Below, piece after piece: positions 11,601 to 24,296 of a DNA stretch of 64,000 bases. This DNA comes from Sialis fuliginosa (lineage: Eukaryota; Arthropoda; Insecta; Megaloptera; Sialidae). Position 1 is the first letter of the stretch. Each line of letters starts with the position of its first letter. The position numbers were made by a program, and so were the translations under genes. Under the pieces are notes generated by a model. The model saw only the letters and a program-made list of their open reading frames with translations, was not told the DNA's origin and did no database searches. The DNA lies in assembly GCA_961205875.1 (NCBI GenBank), contig OY540819.1, positions 4,528,501-4,592,500 of the forward strand. The letters are read 5' to 3'.

Positions 11601-12605
11601 ACTAGAGGTTACCCGCGACTTTGTCCGCGTGGTATACAGGGTAGATAATACAGATTTATGTTATAATAGTCGATAAAATAGGTTTATAGTTTTGCATTTG
11701 CCTAACCTATCGCGCGCACAAAAATACACATATCTATTTTTATCTAATCAATTTCCTCGATCAGAATTCAAGCTATCTCTCTGCCAAATTTCATTAAGGT
11801 ATTTCACGGGGAGAAACAAGGTACGCTATATGTTAGAAAAGGAAAAAAATGTAGTATAAAATCAAGATAACCGTGCTTTAAATTAAATTAAAATTTGGCA
11901 ACGCTGAGCATATATTGCGCATGCGCGACTTTTATATTCCTGATGACAGCTACATATTATTTAATGTTTTGATGTGATAACATGTACTTTTATTTGCAGC
12001 TGAATTTGTTATATATTATAAGTTTATAATTAAGAAATAGTTTTTATTATTTTTATTATTCCATAAAATTAAAAGAACAATATATTCAGCACGTACGATT
12101 TTTAAATACCGCGGCAATTGTCAATATTTTGCGGCGTTGTCATAGCTTGTACCGTGATATTTTTTATCAGAAAATAAGTTTTTATTTTACTTATAACTTA
12201 AAAACGGGGTGGTGAAAATATTTAAAAAATTTTATATTAACTCCAAATATATGTATTAATTTAGTTTTTCTCAAAATTTCATAAATTTCTTGATCTTCCT
12301 TTGCATAAAATTATTTACTTTTTCATTGGAAATCCGCTTAAAATATCGTAATTCTTATACTCGCAATGTTAAATTTTTGATTTTATTTTGACGATATCTT
12401 CGCTCACAGATGGTCAATCATTTTAAGATTTTGAATGAAGCTTCTAATAACCTTTTTTTAGTTTTTTTTACAAAATTTGAGCTTACTCTTGAATCTTTTA
12501 ATTTTTCCGAGAAATACCTTAAGATCGGTTTAGCGGTTTAGTCGTGAAAAAGTAACAAATAGACAGACAGACAGATACACTTTCGTATTTATAATATTAC
12601 TATGG
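11601..12605 (+). repeat. interspersed repeat, CCCGCGACTTTGTCCGCG head, CAGA tail
   Basis: The head ACTAGAGGTTACCCGCGACT is followed by TTGTCCGCGTGG, and the 3' end has GGTTTAGCGGTTTAGTCGTG-like text, CAGACAGACAGATACAC and TTCGTATTTATAATATTACT. These are the standard ends of a family common in lepidopteran genomes. The body is decayed and has no frame. Confidence 0.65.
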
Positions 12606-14054
12606 ATAAAACATACGAGAGATGAAGATATTTTTATACCCAATATGTCTCTTTTAAAACAATGATTAAATACATATGTTCTTACCAAACCAGATAAAAT
12701 AAGATGTGTAGATAAGTTACTCACCTGAAACAAAAAAGAAAAAAAACATTAATAAAAAAATATTTAACAAATCGGTTCAGTAGTTTTCATATAATGGACC
12801 AAACAGACAAATTGAGCAACGATATTGACAAATATATTAAATAATCTATTCTTTATTGATCTTGTAAATTATGATGCTATTTTAAAACGTATATTGATGA
12901 GTTTAACTTCTGAACAACTCATAAATAAAATATTTTCTATTAATACAAAATATATTTGGTCGTTGTATCTGCAAACGGTTCATATTACATATTCCATTCC
13001 CTATAACAATCTTCTAAAACAAAAGAACACATTGACAGACATACAAAACATCCTTGGACACAATTAATTCCAACATGAGCGAAATAGAGAGAGAGAGAGG
13101 TGTGTAAAGGACGTCTTGTACCCTCGTTCAGTCCTAAAACCAGGATTTTTGTTGTGTGAATGGAAAAGTCTTGTTAGTTTAACAATGTCCACCCGATGTC
13201 TACTTCAGGACTCAGGATCACGTACGAATCAGTTTTATTAAAATTTCTCTCGATTCTCGTCGTGCAAACAAGTCCATTTATATTCACACGGAGGTATTTT
13301 GATTTCGCTGTGTTATTGCTTTACTGTTTATTTCTCTGGAATTTGCATCGGTATTGGTATTAAGATCTTTGCGAAACTAATTGGGTACGTGGTATTTGAA
13401 TAAAAAATCTAGAGTTACTATATGTGCTGAATTATAATAGAGTCGTTCATGATTAATCCAACTGCATAAATAGTTTATAAAACATATATTTTTCTACAAC
13501 CGTGTAAAAAAGTAGACATTGATATTTCAGTATGTAAAGTAGTACTCTTGCGCAAAAGTGTTTCCATAGCCATATATACATTTTTACATTTTTTTACGAT
13601 TAATGAATTTTATAAATTTTAATAGGTACTATTGTATTATAGTATTAAACAAATTACTAGAATTTAAGTACAATTTTAATTATTGTAATAAACAAAATTA
13701 TTAATAAAATTAAATATTAAGGTTTTTTCATAGTATTATGTGTAACTTTCATATATCAATTTAGATTTTGCAGATAGTAAATTTAAAATTACAGAATTTG
13801 CAGCTTCTGATATCTCTGGTGGTGCACATTTATGTTCTTTCTCAGCATCACAACTTATCCATCTTATATTATAGATATAGAATAAAAAATTATGAAACTC
13901 ATTTGAATGAAAATAGAACTCTCAAAAATGTTATCCAATGCTTACTAGAGTTGAATTTTAATATTAATATAGCAAAATACAAAGTATATAAATTAATTAT
14001 TATATTATATTATTGTTAATATTATAAAATCAATAGGGTTGTAGAAAAAATATT
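12606..14054. other. AT-rich stretch with one GC-balanced patch (13090-13400)
   Basis: A second decayed repeat tail (GGTTCAGTAGTTTTC .. ACAGACAAATTGAGCAACGA) lies at 12770-12820. A GA microsatellite lies at 13083-13100. Within the GC-balanced patch the minus strand is open from 13320 to a stop at 13174-13176 (48 codons, no ATG; pieces NGLVCTTRIERNF and DSYVILSPEVDIGWTLLN). This could be an exon or repeat debris. The rest is AT-rich with no gene. Confidence 0.35.
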
Positions 14055-14156
14055 GTGTGCATCTCGGGTGTAAAATGCGTTTTTCGCACTCGTATGATTT
14101 ATATGACAAAAATTCACACTCGTGCGAAAAACTATCATTTTACACCCTAGATACAC
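14055..14156. repeat. about 100-bp imperfect hairpin (small foldback)
   Basis: GTGTGCATCTCGGGTGTAAA with ATGCGTTTTTCGCACTCG on the left pairs with GTGCGAAAAAC, CATTTTACACCC and AGATACAC on the right, leaving a loop of about 25 bases. A tiny MITE is the likeliest identity. A structured RNA cannot be excluded, but nothing indicates transcription. Confidence 0.65.
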
Positions 14157-15371
14157 AAATAACTATTATAACAGGAAGTAAAAAAATGATTATAATTTTA
14201 ATATAGTGATCTAGGGTGCTAGATACGAATTCGTCTCAATAACTGTTTATTTTAATTGTCCATTGCAATATTTACTTTTTATTTTTGATGAAAATATTGT
14301 TGCTAAAGTCTATCAAACTTGGTACAATATGTTATATGTATAAAAAAATTGTAGAAAGAATTAATACTAATAAATTTTATTTATTAATTATAATATGTAA
14401 CTAATTATCTTATCTTATGCAATTATAGTTTAATAATATTTTTATATCATTTTGTCATGTTCTTCTTAATTAGATATTATAAATTGAAGTTTTAAAGAAA
14501 ATTTTTCTTTGTTTTTATTTAATAATGAACATGAATACTTTGATTTGTATATCACTATTCCAAAATTTCAAATTAAAAAATGATAGTGAATAATATTTTA
14601 AAGCTTTACAAGATCACTAAACAACAACGCAGATGATATATTGATAATAATAGTGATTCTAAAAGCAATACTAATTAAGTCGATGACGTCATATCTCTGA
14701 ACTATGACATCACATAAAATAAATGATAGCTGAATTGTGGCAAATAACTCAAGACATTTTTATAGAAAATATTTCTAATAAAAATACTATGGATTATAGA
14801 AATCAATGTACAATATTGTGTATTTTAACTTATCGTTTATTATTTCTGGTCTGATTCTTTTTTTTAATTTTTTTTATAAATATTAAAAAGTAATGATTTA
14901 TTTAATAATAAAAAAATGGAATTATTATTCACAAAACATGAAAATAAAATACATTTTCTGTATATTTTTATAACAATAATAACTATTTTGCAGTCAACGA
15001 ATGTTCATTTCTGTATTTTTAAATTGCTTAATAAATGTTTATGTTATTTTCTTTGTTGCAGAATCTGCTTTACCGAGATAGTCATTAAGAAAAGTAGTAA
15101 TTCTACGAAGAAATATTTTAAATATGCAAATGTACTATAAATATGAATGTCTTTTTATTCAAAATATACGTATTGTTAAGAAAAATGCGGTGTATGTATA
15201 AATATTTACCATTATTACACAAAAAGATTTTGTTTATTTAAAATTCTCATTAAACGTGAACATAAAAACCAAACGAAAAAATCAAAATATGAAATGTACC
15301 TTACTAAAATTTTAACTATTTAATACAAAAATTCGAGTCGAAGAAAGTGCGAGTTTCTTGGGGGAAACAAA
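14157..15371. other. AT-rich stretch without recognisable gene
   Basis: Nothing supported until the candidate exon at 15372. The open frame at 14916-15140 is AT-driven. Confidence 0.45.
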
Positions 15372-15410
15372 ATGGCACTGTTTAGTTTTGATTTTGTGGA
15401 CGATTTCATG
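15372..15410 (+). CDS. candidate first coding exon (13 codons) with good splice donor
   Basis: ATG at 15372 sits in a good start context (AACAAAATGG) and is preceded by a less AT-rich leader (CGAGTCGAAGAAAGTGCGAG). The frame reads MALFSFDFVDDFM and then meets a consensus donor, ATG|GTAAGT, at 15411, giving a phase-0 exit. This is a typical layout for a short first coding exon followed by a long intron. I do not recognise the protein and cannot point to the next exon with confidence. A 13-codon frame ending at GTAAGT can occur by chance. Confidence 0.3.
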
Positions 15411-17137
15411 GTAAGTTATAGGTCAACGTTGCTTTTTAAAAAGACGAACCTATATTTATAACGTACTATCGTATTCTACGAATGAAAACAATCAACTTCT
15501 GCCACAAAAATTTTTTTTCAGGATTTTACAAATTAACTAACTTATTTCGTTGTGTGAACTTAAAAACATCCTGTATATTTAGGTTTGTTACAATTGACAA
15601 CATTTTCTTCAAATATTAAATGCATATTATATATATTTTTGGGGTAAAAGTTACATATTTTGTTTTAAAACACCACATGTGTCTTTATAAAACCAACTTT
15701 TTTATAGTGTAATGTTAAAATTGTTGCTAAATAACGCGTGACGTGAGCGCCGTTTAACTCGTGGTTATAAAAAATATATATTTAATTCAGGTTTTTAAAC
15801 AGTTAACCGTGTCAAAAACGCCACATACTGCGAGCACACAAAATACATATATAATACAATTTTAAAAGTCAGAATATATATAAGATATAGGTTTTTTGGG
15901 TTCCGTAGAATAGTAGAAACCATATGAATCTCACTTTGTCGTCCGTCCGTATATAAGTATGTTTGGTCGCCCGATCACAGCAAAATATATCATAAACTTT
16001 ACAAGCAAAAAACTTAAATTTTTAATTAATGTCAACAATAAAGTCAACAATATTTTAGAGAAATAGGGATTTAATTAATTAATTTTCATATCTTCTAAGG
16101 GTGTTAAAATGTAGATTTCAATCAGTAGAATTTTTTTTTTTTTGGCATTTATTTTCATATACAGCCAGTTATTTACGTCACTATACCACCACCAGACATG
16201 GATGACTGGGAGGATCAGGAAGTGCCCCGGGGCAATCAGGGCAGGAAACAGTCACAGTAGAATTTGATTCTATTTTTTTCTAACGTAATGATACACCTCC
16301 GTATGTCGTGGCTATTTTTTTTAAAATTATTATACAACCTATATTTCAAAATACATATTTATAGGTATGTTTTTGAATTACCTTAGTTTTATAATTTTCC
16401 ATATACATATTAGTATAATGACAAAAAATCAATTAATGTTATTGATTAATAAATTCGTAACAGCAAACTATTGTTAACAATACTTATCGTAAACATATAG
16501 CTTAATGATATGAAAAAATTAACTGCGTTTCATAATTTACAACATTGATTAAAAATACAATGGAAAATCATAATTACTTTATTACTTCAACAAATGACAT
16601 GATCGTTTATAATTAATGATTTTTTACAACAATCCACCCGATCTTAAAAATATCGAGCATGTAATTTTACATTCATTAATCTAAACAATAATTGATCATG
16701 TAGAACATTTTATTTCATGAAAGCGCTATTTGTAATTGCACGCTATAGAAAATCTTTGTGTTCCCGATAAAATGCATATAATAGTAAATTTCATTGTTTT
16801 GTAAAATAAACTAGATGCGGAAAAACATATTGTACACAGGTTATTTCATTTTAAACTGAATGATAATGGAATACATTGTCATGGTTTGTATAAGTTGATT
16901 ACGTGCTTGTGGAAAATCAAATTGAATCAAGTTTGCTAAATATAATAGAGCTATGTTATTTACTATCATTTTTTGTTCTGAGAGGTACATACAGTAGAAC
17001 TAATACATAATTTGGTTTTATATGCGTATGATCTGTCTAGAAGCCAAAGTGACTAGCTTATTTTAAATCTGACAATTTTGATTAATGGATTAATTTAATA
17101 ATTTGGAAATCATTTTTATATTTTGTTGTAACTAAGC
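15411..17137. other. AT-rich stretch with repeat debris
   Basis: At about 15895-16070 there is a decayed copy of a repeat whose block GGTTCCG..CC..ATGAATCTCAC also occurs, inverted, at 26930-26990, 30370-30430 and 36640-36680 upstream of K2, K3 and K5. At 16140-16260 a GC-richer piece (TACGTCACTATACCACCACC and GTGCCCCGGGGCAATC) looks like a retroposon tail. No gene. Confidence 0.45.
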
Positions 17138-17145
17138 GTATGATT

Positions 17146-17490
17146 CAGTGGCGTAGCGAGGGGGGGGCAAGGGGGGTTATCATGCCCCGGGCGCTACTTA
17201 TAAAGGGGCGCCAAAAGGCTCTGAAACGTTTTGAACCGCATAAACTTAATTTTAGAATATGCAACTGAACACCTTTTTTTTTTTTTTTTTTAGTCGTGAA
17301 AATGTTGAATGTATTTAATAAATAAGATTTGAGAAATTAAATACTCAATTACCTTTTTTTTTTTTTTAGTCACGTCAATTTTAATTCAAATTAATTATGA
17401 AAAAAAATATTATTATTTTTTAAAAATTATTTTTGAGGGCGCCAAAAAGATATCGTGCCCCGGGCGCCAATTATGCTTACTACGCCACTG
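17146..17490. mobile_element. hAT-type MITE, 345 bp, exact 8-bp TSD
   Basis: The ends CAGTGGCGTAGCGAGG and CTTACTACGCCACTG form terminal inverted repeats; subterminal GCCCCGGGCGC is also inverted. The flanks are an exact 8-base duplication, GTATGATT, at 17138-17145 and 17491-17498. CAGTGGCGTAG-type ends with 8-bp duplications are characteristic of the hAT superfamily. Two poly-T runs lie inside. There is no transposase, so the element is non-autonomous. Confidence 0.92.
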
Positions 17491-17498
17491 GTATGATT

Positions 17499-19094
17499 AA
17501 TGAATATTAAAACCTAAAATATAAACTTTATTAAAAAAATGTGTCCCACACAATATTTTGGATAGATATTTGTCAAAATCTTGATAAGATTTTAACATGT
17601 TTTACAATATGAAATCATTTTTCAGTTTATTTAATTTATTTTTTATTAAGTAAATATTTCGAGAAAAATCATTCACCCTGTTAAATTAACTAAAATACGG
17701 TGTGCCATTACTGAATAGCGATACATGCCATGCCTTTTCACTATATCCTAATTGCTAATTGTTCTCTACTATAATAGAACAGACAATTCAGTTTAAAAAA
17801 ATCAGCCTTTATATTTAAAAATATACCCCTTAAAATATAATATAAACATGTTAAATGGTTAATAAGGTTACATTTTGAAAAAATAAATCTGTTTTGTAAA
17901 AATATGTTTTTAATTTCATTTATACTCAAGCATGACAACCAGAACTTTCATTTTGCTCTGTACATTTTTGTGCTGCTTTCTTCAACGATGCGCCTTTACT
18001 TCCGGTTTTGTATTTTGAATGTCGCATTTTATTTCATATTATATTTTGTGAGTGTGTTGTTTTTATTTTACTGGTACACGTTTTTATTTTTGACAAAACT
18101 TTTTTATACTGCTTTTGAGTTACGTACATACGAAAGTAAATAAAATGGAATGATCGATATTTTCAAAGGAATCTAGAAAACATGGAAAATGTTTTATGAA
18201 AATTAGATTAAATTATTCTTTTTTGACATTGATAGTTTATTTAATATTGTAATTTATAAATTAATTTTATCATAATTATATTTGTACTAAATAAACTGTC
18301 AGGCATTGCCGAAGAGTTTATAATATCTAAATTAATTAATTTTCAATTAATTGTATGTATAATAATATTAATAATATATATAAAATCATTTCTCTGAGGA
18401 AATCTATTCGGGTAATTTTAATATAAAATATTTCGTATCTTATTTAATTAATCAGATATACATATGTACCTAAATGTAATGACAATTTATTAATTTCAAG
18501 TAAATCCATATTCTAACCTTCGAATCTCGAAGACATTATTTTAATTTGATAAAAAATTTTAAAATTCCAAACTCTATATCTTTAACAGTATTCTTAACTT
18601 CCAAGTTTTACCTTTTTTGATAAAGACTAATTACATTTCCAACAGATTGCGCTCATGGACATCGTCTTTTGATTATTTAATAAATGTCAAAACCTAACGA
18701 CATATCTTTATGTTTCATATTATTTTTAATCGGTTCAGTGATTCTTTATATAAGTATTATGTATATAATACTAGAAAAATAATTTTTCGTATTTTTGGAA
18801 AATTTCAAATTGTAATATTCTTTATATTACCGGATCTTACTGTTAAAAATTAGTTATCTTAAAGAAAAGGTATTGTATTAAGATTCGCGAGAATTAGCAA
18901 TAGCATAGATTGTTCGATAGAACATACTTTTCAAATATGAATTATCAGACATATATATATGTAGATACACTGTACAAACTCGTAATATTCTACGGCTTAA
19001 AACCGGCGCTGAATATTTATAAAACAATGTTTATATACATACACATACCGTCACTTTTATTATTCACGTCAATTTTGAATATTGAACTTTTCAG
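17499..19094. other. AT-rich stretch without recognisable gene
   Basis: Only AT-driven open frames (for example 17904-18143). No repeat boundary or splice-supported exon was recognised. Confidence 0.45.
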
Positions 19095-19235
19095 GTCGAT
19101 TCGAATTAAATTGAAATCCCTGATAAATGCGAGGATCAACAATGGATCCGTGCCGTTATCCTTCCTGTCGATTTCCAAGCATTGTCCTGGATCCGGCTTC
19201 GGGATGATTCCGCATCACGCATCATTGATACTGAT
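19095..19235. other. GC-balanced patch open in several frames
   Basis: About 140 bases are much less AT-rich than the surroundings. On the plus strand the patch lies in the 122-codon frame 18910-19278. On the minus strand one frame reads CGIIPKPDPGQCLEIDRKDN then LLILAFIRDFNLIRIDLK. The minus-strand reading looks more protein-like, but it begins right after a stop and no convincing splice sites bracket it. Exon, gene fragment or repeat remnant are all possible. Confidence 0.25.
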
Positions 19236-19376
19236 TTCAAATTGTTTTTTTGGGAAAAATTACATTTACAGGAAGTAAACGAGCATAACATACTGCATGT
19301 ACTCATAGCTTAAATTTTTAGTGGTATGTTTTTTGTTAATGGGTGAGAGACCTGAAAGATACTAAAGAAGCAAGCT

Positions 19377-19707
19377 ACGTATGTGGGTCGTTTCAAAATT
19401 CGTTGCAGATAAACTTATTCCAGAAGATTTTTGTTAGTTACATTCAAACTTAGATAATATTTTGAAATCAATAAACAAAGCACTGTATTATTAAACATCT
19501 TTTATAAAAAGAAATAAATCTCAGTTAAAATTACTTTTTTAAAGGGATTTATTTCTTTTTACAAAAGATGTTTAATACTATGGTGCTTTGTTTATTGATT
19601 CCAAAATATTATTTAACAATAAGTTTGAATGTAACTAACAATAATCAATGTTTTTTCTTCTGGGACAAGTTTATCTGCAACAAATTTTGAAACAACCCAT
19701 GTATGTT
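19377..19707. mobile_element. foldback MITE, about 330 bp
   Basis: GTTTCAAAATTCGTTGCAGA on the left is inverted as TCTGCAACAAATTTTGAAAC on the right. Pairing continues through TTAGTTACATTCAAACTTA / TAAGTTTGAATGTAACTAA and AGATGTTTAATA / TATTAAACATCT almost to the centre near 19540. No frame is encoded and I did not resolve a target-site duplication. Confidence 0.85.
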
Positions 19708-20836
19708 ACAGTAGTGGTCATGGGCGCCGGCAGAATTTCTTTTATGGGGGTGCATTTAGATATATAAGATGAAAGTATATACGAAAAAAAAAATTTGATG
19801 GAAGTTTACATGAGTAAAAAAAAAAAGGTCCTCAGTTTTATATTTTCACATTTATAACTTATTATATGTTTTCCAATTTGCCAGGGGGGGTGCAAATGTA
19901 TTAAATTTTAAAATAATGTATTGTATGCAAGTGCACAATTATATTATATCAGTTTTTTAGGAGGAGGTAGGAAGTAATACCTAATATTTGTATGTACAAA
20001 AGTATGTTGCAGTGGTACTTATAGTTAATTTTAATATCTATTTTATTTTATATTTTGCACATTTTTTTTTTGATTTTCTAGGGCAGTGTTTTTACTTTTA
20101 AATTTTACATTAATTGGATGTCAAAATAATTAATTGGAATGTTGAGATACCTTTTTTATATAAATAAAAAATATTTGTCAATATTACAAAATTTTGTCAC
20201 TTGTCTTTCTTATTTTATTATTGTAAAATCAAATTTATATTTACTGTCGACAAAATCGATGGTAGGTATTCTTGTAACCTATTTGCAATTTAATAGTACT
20301 TAGGTAGTTACTCTATTTTTCAATTAACGCGTTAAAATGATAGTTGTTTTTTAGAAAAAAATATTATTACATAAATTCTTATTATCAGACGTCAAAAAGC
20401 ATAAACTTATTATCTATGACATTCTAAATTAAATTAGTCCTGTTACAAAAGTACAAATATAAAATAAATCTCTCTAAGAACGGTTTACATTCGAAGCCAT
20501 AAAAATCACGCAGAAGTAGTCGCTTCAAATACCTACGTATCTTATGAGATTAGTGAATTATTTAAATGAGAAGATTATTTGTTCGGAATGTTTTCTTGAA
20601 GCGTAAAGACAAAACTTCTATTCTAGCAAGCACATTATGTAAGATACAGTAACACAATGCAAGTTCTCTAGTATGTGAAGTAAATTAACTACACTATTGT
20701 GTTTTGTTAACATATTTCATTAACGAGTGTACTGTATCAAAAATAGAACAACGAGTGGCAACAATTAAGAGCTATTTAAGAAATATTTTATTATTCAAAA
20801 AATTTACACCTGTACCTACTACTTGAAAAAATACAT
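19708..20836. other. AT-rich stretch, possible repeat remnant at 19715-19900
   Basis: GGGCGCCGGCAGAATTT followed by GGGGGTGC, with GGGGGGGTGCAAATG downstream, resembles degenerate ends of hAT-like elements, but no boundaries were defined. The rest is AT-rich without a gene. Confidence 0.4.
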
Positions 20837-23460
20837 CTGCCAAGTAAATGCACAGTGCTTCCTCGTGCTAAATTCACCAAAGGTAGTTAATTATTGAACA
20901 ATTCAAATAAAAACCGATAATGTTGAGATAAATTGCCTGGAATTGGTTAACCATTTAATTTTTATACAATTTTACTAAAAAATATTAGTTCGAAATTTTT
21001 CTCAAGACACACTTGATTATTTTTTCGTATATTTTTAATTTTTTGACAAATATCAAAATGACATTTAAAACGTCAAAATGACATTTAATACCTATAGTAC
21101 GTCTGGTACGTAAAAAAACCCTGCACTTTTTGATTGGGGTATGACACTTTCTGTGCTCATAGATAAGGTCAAAAGAATAATTTTCAGATAGGGAGCCACT
21201 TTAAAATCCGTGTAGAACACCATTATATCGGCTATTAAAGATGGCACCCACCGTTTTTATTAAATTGACTGTATCTCAGCTCCTAGTCATCTGATTTCAA
21301 TTTTCTTTTGTTTGTTTTAAAGTTCTTATTGAGTAGATTATTTTTTGTCATTATTCATTTTTCTCTAAATCTTAAGGGTTCCCCACAATTTTCGAAAATC
21401 TGAAAATGTTACTTTTTTTACGAACTTAATTTTTATATAACTTTTTTATTGTGCCCAATATCATTTTTTTACATCATACAAAAAAGAAAGACATTTTTTT
21501 CTGCGTTCCATTGATAACAAGATAATACTGTTTTAATTAACAACTTCTTTGGAAAAAGTGTGTTAAACTACGAAAAATTGACTATTTTTGGATCATTCCA
21601 TGTCATGTTTACCTTTTATCATATGAAATTTTATGTTGGGATCAATTTTCTCATATGGTATAGCTAAAAAATTGAAAAATCTGTCATGGATGTCACTGAA
21701 CTTTCTTATACAATAAAAAAATGTACGTGTATCTACTAATATTAAACAAATAATTTTAGCTTACTGATGACAGATATAAAAAAATTAATAGAACATAAAG
21801 TATAGATAATAACGTTCTCTACATATTTTGTTATAAACATTTCATTCTGTCATGAACTTGTTAAACAAAATGGAAAAAAATAAAAAATTAAATAAAAAAG
21901 ATTTTTTTTTAATTGGTAAGAGATACAAAAAAATTAATGGAACATAAACTATAGAAAATAACGTTCTCTACATTTTTTGTTATAAACATTTCATTCTGTC
22001 ATGAACTTCTTCAAAAAAAAATTGAAAAAAATAAAAAATTAAATAAAAAAGATTTTTTTTTAATTGGTAAAAGATACAAAAAAATTAATGGAACATAAAC
22101 TATAGAAAATAACGTACTCTACAACTTTTATTTCAATAATTTATTTCTGCTTTAAACCATTTCGAATATAATTGAAAAAAACGATTATAACCTCAAAAAC
22201 TTTTTTTGAGAGGAATTGAACATAACATAAATTATAAATAATAATATTATAAGTAAATTATTATTTAAACATTTTCTTCCAACACGTACCGTTTCAGAAA
22301 TATTTCGAATAATTACAAAAATTACAAGAGTAAATATCCGTTTCCGGTTTTAAAAACATCTGGTTTTCTTTTTTAAAACAAATTTATCCTTAATATAAAA
22401 TTTTACCCCTCTATGTACTGCCATTTTTGAGTTCCAGCGTTTACAGACAAACAGATACACACACAGACAGACAGACAGACATGGTGATAAAAATAGTCAG
22501 AATTGATTCAGGGAAGGTATAAATGAACATTTCCATCAAAATCTCGAATCCGAGAAACCAATACAGGTAAACTTGACTTGGAATGATCCAAAAATAATCT
22601 ATTTTTCTTAGTTTAACACGCTATTTCCAAAGAAGTTGTTAAGTAAAACAGTATTATCTAGTTATCAATGGAACGCAGAAAAAAATATCTTTCTTTTTTA
22701 TATGAAGTAAAAAAAAATTATTGGGCACAATAAGCAAGTTATATAACAATTTAGTTTGTAAGAAAAGTAAAATCTTCAGATTTCGGAAAATTGTGGGGAA
22801 CCTTTAAAATTTAGAGAAAAATGAATAATGATAAAAAAGATTTTTTTTAATAAGAACTTTAAAATAAACAAAATAAAATTGAAATCGGATGATTAGGAGC
22901 TGAGATACAGCCAATTTAATAAAAACCGTGGGGGCCATCTTTAATAGCCGATATAACAGTGTTCTACACGGATTTTAAAGTGGCTCCCTATCTGAAAATC
23001 TTTCATTTGACCTTATATATGACCACAGAAAGTGGCATACCCCAATCAAAAAGTGCAGCGTTTTGGCTTTATTTGCCACGAACCAGACGTACTAAACGTG
23101 GCGTTCTTGAGATATCTTGAAAAAGAAATATTTTGTGGTGTCACCCCTCCCCCTTACACACGATTTTGATGATTTTGAAATGGGACCGTCCTCAAACCAA
23201 ACCCAACCATCCGACCAAGTTTCAATAATATCGGTTCAGTGGTTCATTAGTTATGCGTGTGACAAGGATTCAGGGAACAGATGGACACACGGACGGAGAC
23301 ACGAACGGACGGACAGACAGACAGACACGGAACGAAAAGTGTTTGCCTTGACGTGAAACGGATAAATCAATTTAAAATTTTGAAATCGGAGAACATTTTT
23401 TTTGTCTTAACCTGAAACGACCACATAGTTTCTCGTATCTTCGATATTGCGAGAAAACAA
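20837..23460 (+). repeat. dispersed repeat split by a 2-kb foldback insertion
   Basis: The flanks 20837-21090 and 23101-23460 together match, in reverse complement, a continuous copy at about 28510-29318: blocks CATCTGCCAAGTAAAT, TTCCTCGTGCTAAATTCAC, GATAAATTGCCTGG, then CGTTCTTGAGATATCTTGAA, GATTTTGAAATGGGACCGTC, a CGGACAGACAGACAGACACG run and TCTCGTATCTTCGATATTGCG. The foldback is absent from the other copy. A third, diverged partial copy lies at 38330-38540. The frame at 23117-23356 belongs to this repeat and is not a gene. Confidence 0.85.
21095..23094. mobile_element. 2-kb foldback element with about 520-bp inverted arms
   Basis: The left end AGTACGTCTGGTACG is mirrored by GAACCAGACGTACT at the right. 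Arms run to about 21613 and from about 22565, through blocks such as TTTTTGATTGGGGTATG, GCCACTTTAAAATCCGTGTA and TTTGGATCATTCCA. The interior holds about three tandem repeats of roughly 120 bases (21765-22140; each with AACATAAACTATAGAAAATA and CATTTCATTCTGTCATGAAC) and a piece of another repeat (22320-22560) shared with 49140-49400. No transposase is visible, so the element is non-autonomous. Confidence 0.85.
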
Positions 23461-24233
23461 AAACAAAAACAGAGCAATACTGTAATGTTTTTAAACACTG
23501 TAGTTATCTTTAAAAAGTTCATACAGAGATAAATATGCATTTAAAGATAAAAATCTTCGTCTTTCAATGATTTATAATTAAAAATTTATTAAATTACAGT
23601 TAATATAAGATTATCAATCAATTATTTTTTGCGAACTTTGCCCAGAAGTGTGGGGCTAAAAAATGTGGAAAAATGTTTTAATATTATTTAAAAGCGTTTT
23701 TTCTACATTAACCGTTAAAAAGGTAATCTTTTACTTTGATATTTACGTAAAGTAATTTGTCATTTTACAATTTACGGCTCTGCAATATGGACACTAACCG
23801 GAAACCAAATCAACAATGATGATGAATTTATAAATAGAAATAACTCAGAATTCAAAAAGTACACTATGCAAATAAACAATCAATTACATATGTCAACAAC
23901 ACATAATATAATGAAATACAAGATTCATAGAAAGTGGTAGAATATTAACTAACAACAATAATATTGAATTTCAATCAAGGAATTTAGTGTTTCATCTTTA
24001 ATTCTAGTTTTACAGTGTAGATAAATTTTTTTTCTGAATTCGGCTATTTTGAAAGTGTTTTTTATGAAACTTGTTTAAATATACGTCAATTAATGAAAAC
24101 ATGGTAAATTTAGAGAAAAAAAACCTTAGTAATTAATCAAAAAAGTAAAAACAAGTCATTGTTGGTGGAACAATGGAAAATCTATTTTTACTTAACTAAT
24201 ATAAGATAGTTTTTTAGAGTAAGAATCAAACAC
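23461..24233. other. AT-rich spacer upstream of K1
   Basis: No gene or repeat boundary was recognised. The K1 TATA box starts at 24234. Confidence 0.45.
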
Positions 24234-24268
24234 TATATAAATAAAAGATTTATTGTGTAGTAATCAGT
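24234..24268 (+). promoter_or_regulatory. K1 core promoter: TATA box plus arthropod initiator
   Basis: TATATAA at 24234-24240 lies 32 bases before the A of an initiator-like TCAGT at 24264-24268. That is the expected spacing for an arthropod TATA/Inr promoter. The predicted 5' UTR is about 31 nt. Confidence 0.7.
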
Positions 24269-24296
24269 CAATATATAATCATAATATTAAATTAAA

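Noticed and set aside
13083..13320. Minus-strand 48-codon frame in a GC-balanced patch as a gene
   Set aside because: No ATG, no clear splice sites and no recognisable family; it could equally be repeat debris.
18910..19278. 122-codon plus-strand frame as a gene
   Set aside because: Its first half is low-complexity AT-rich sequence and only the GC-balanced middle is unusual; no promoter, splice or poly(A) support.
23117..23356. 79-codon plus-strand frame
   Set aside because: Part of a dispersed repeat that also occurs inverted at 28510-28860; it runs through a CGGACAGACAGA simple repeat.
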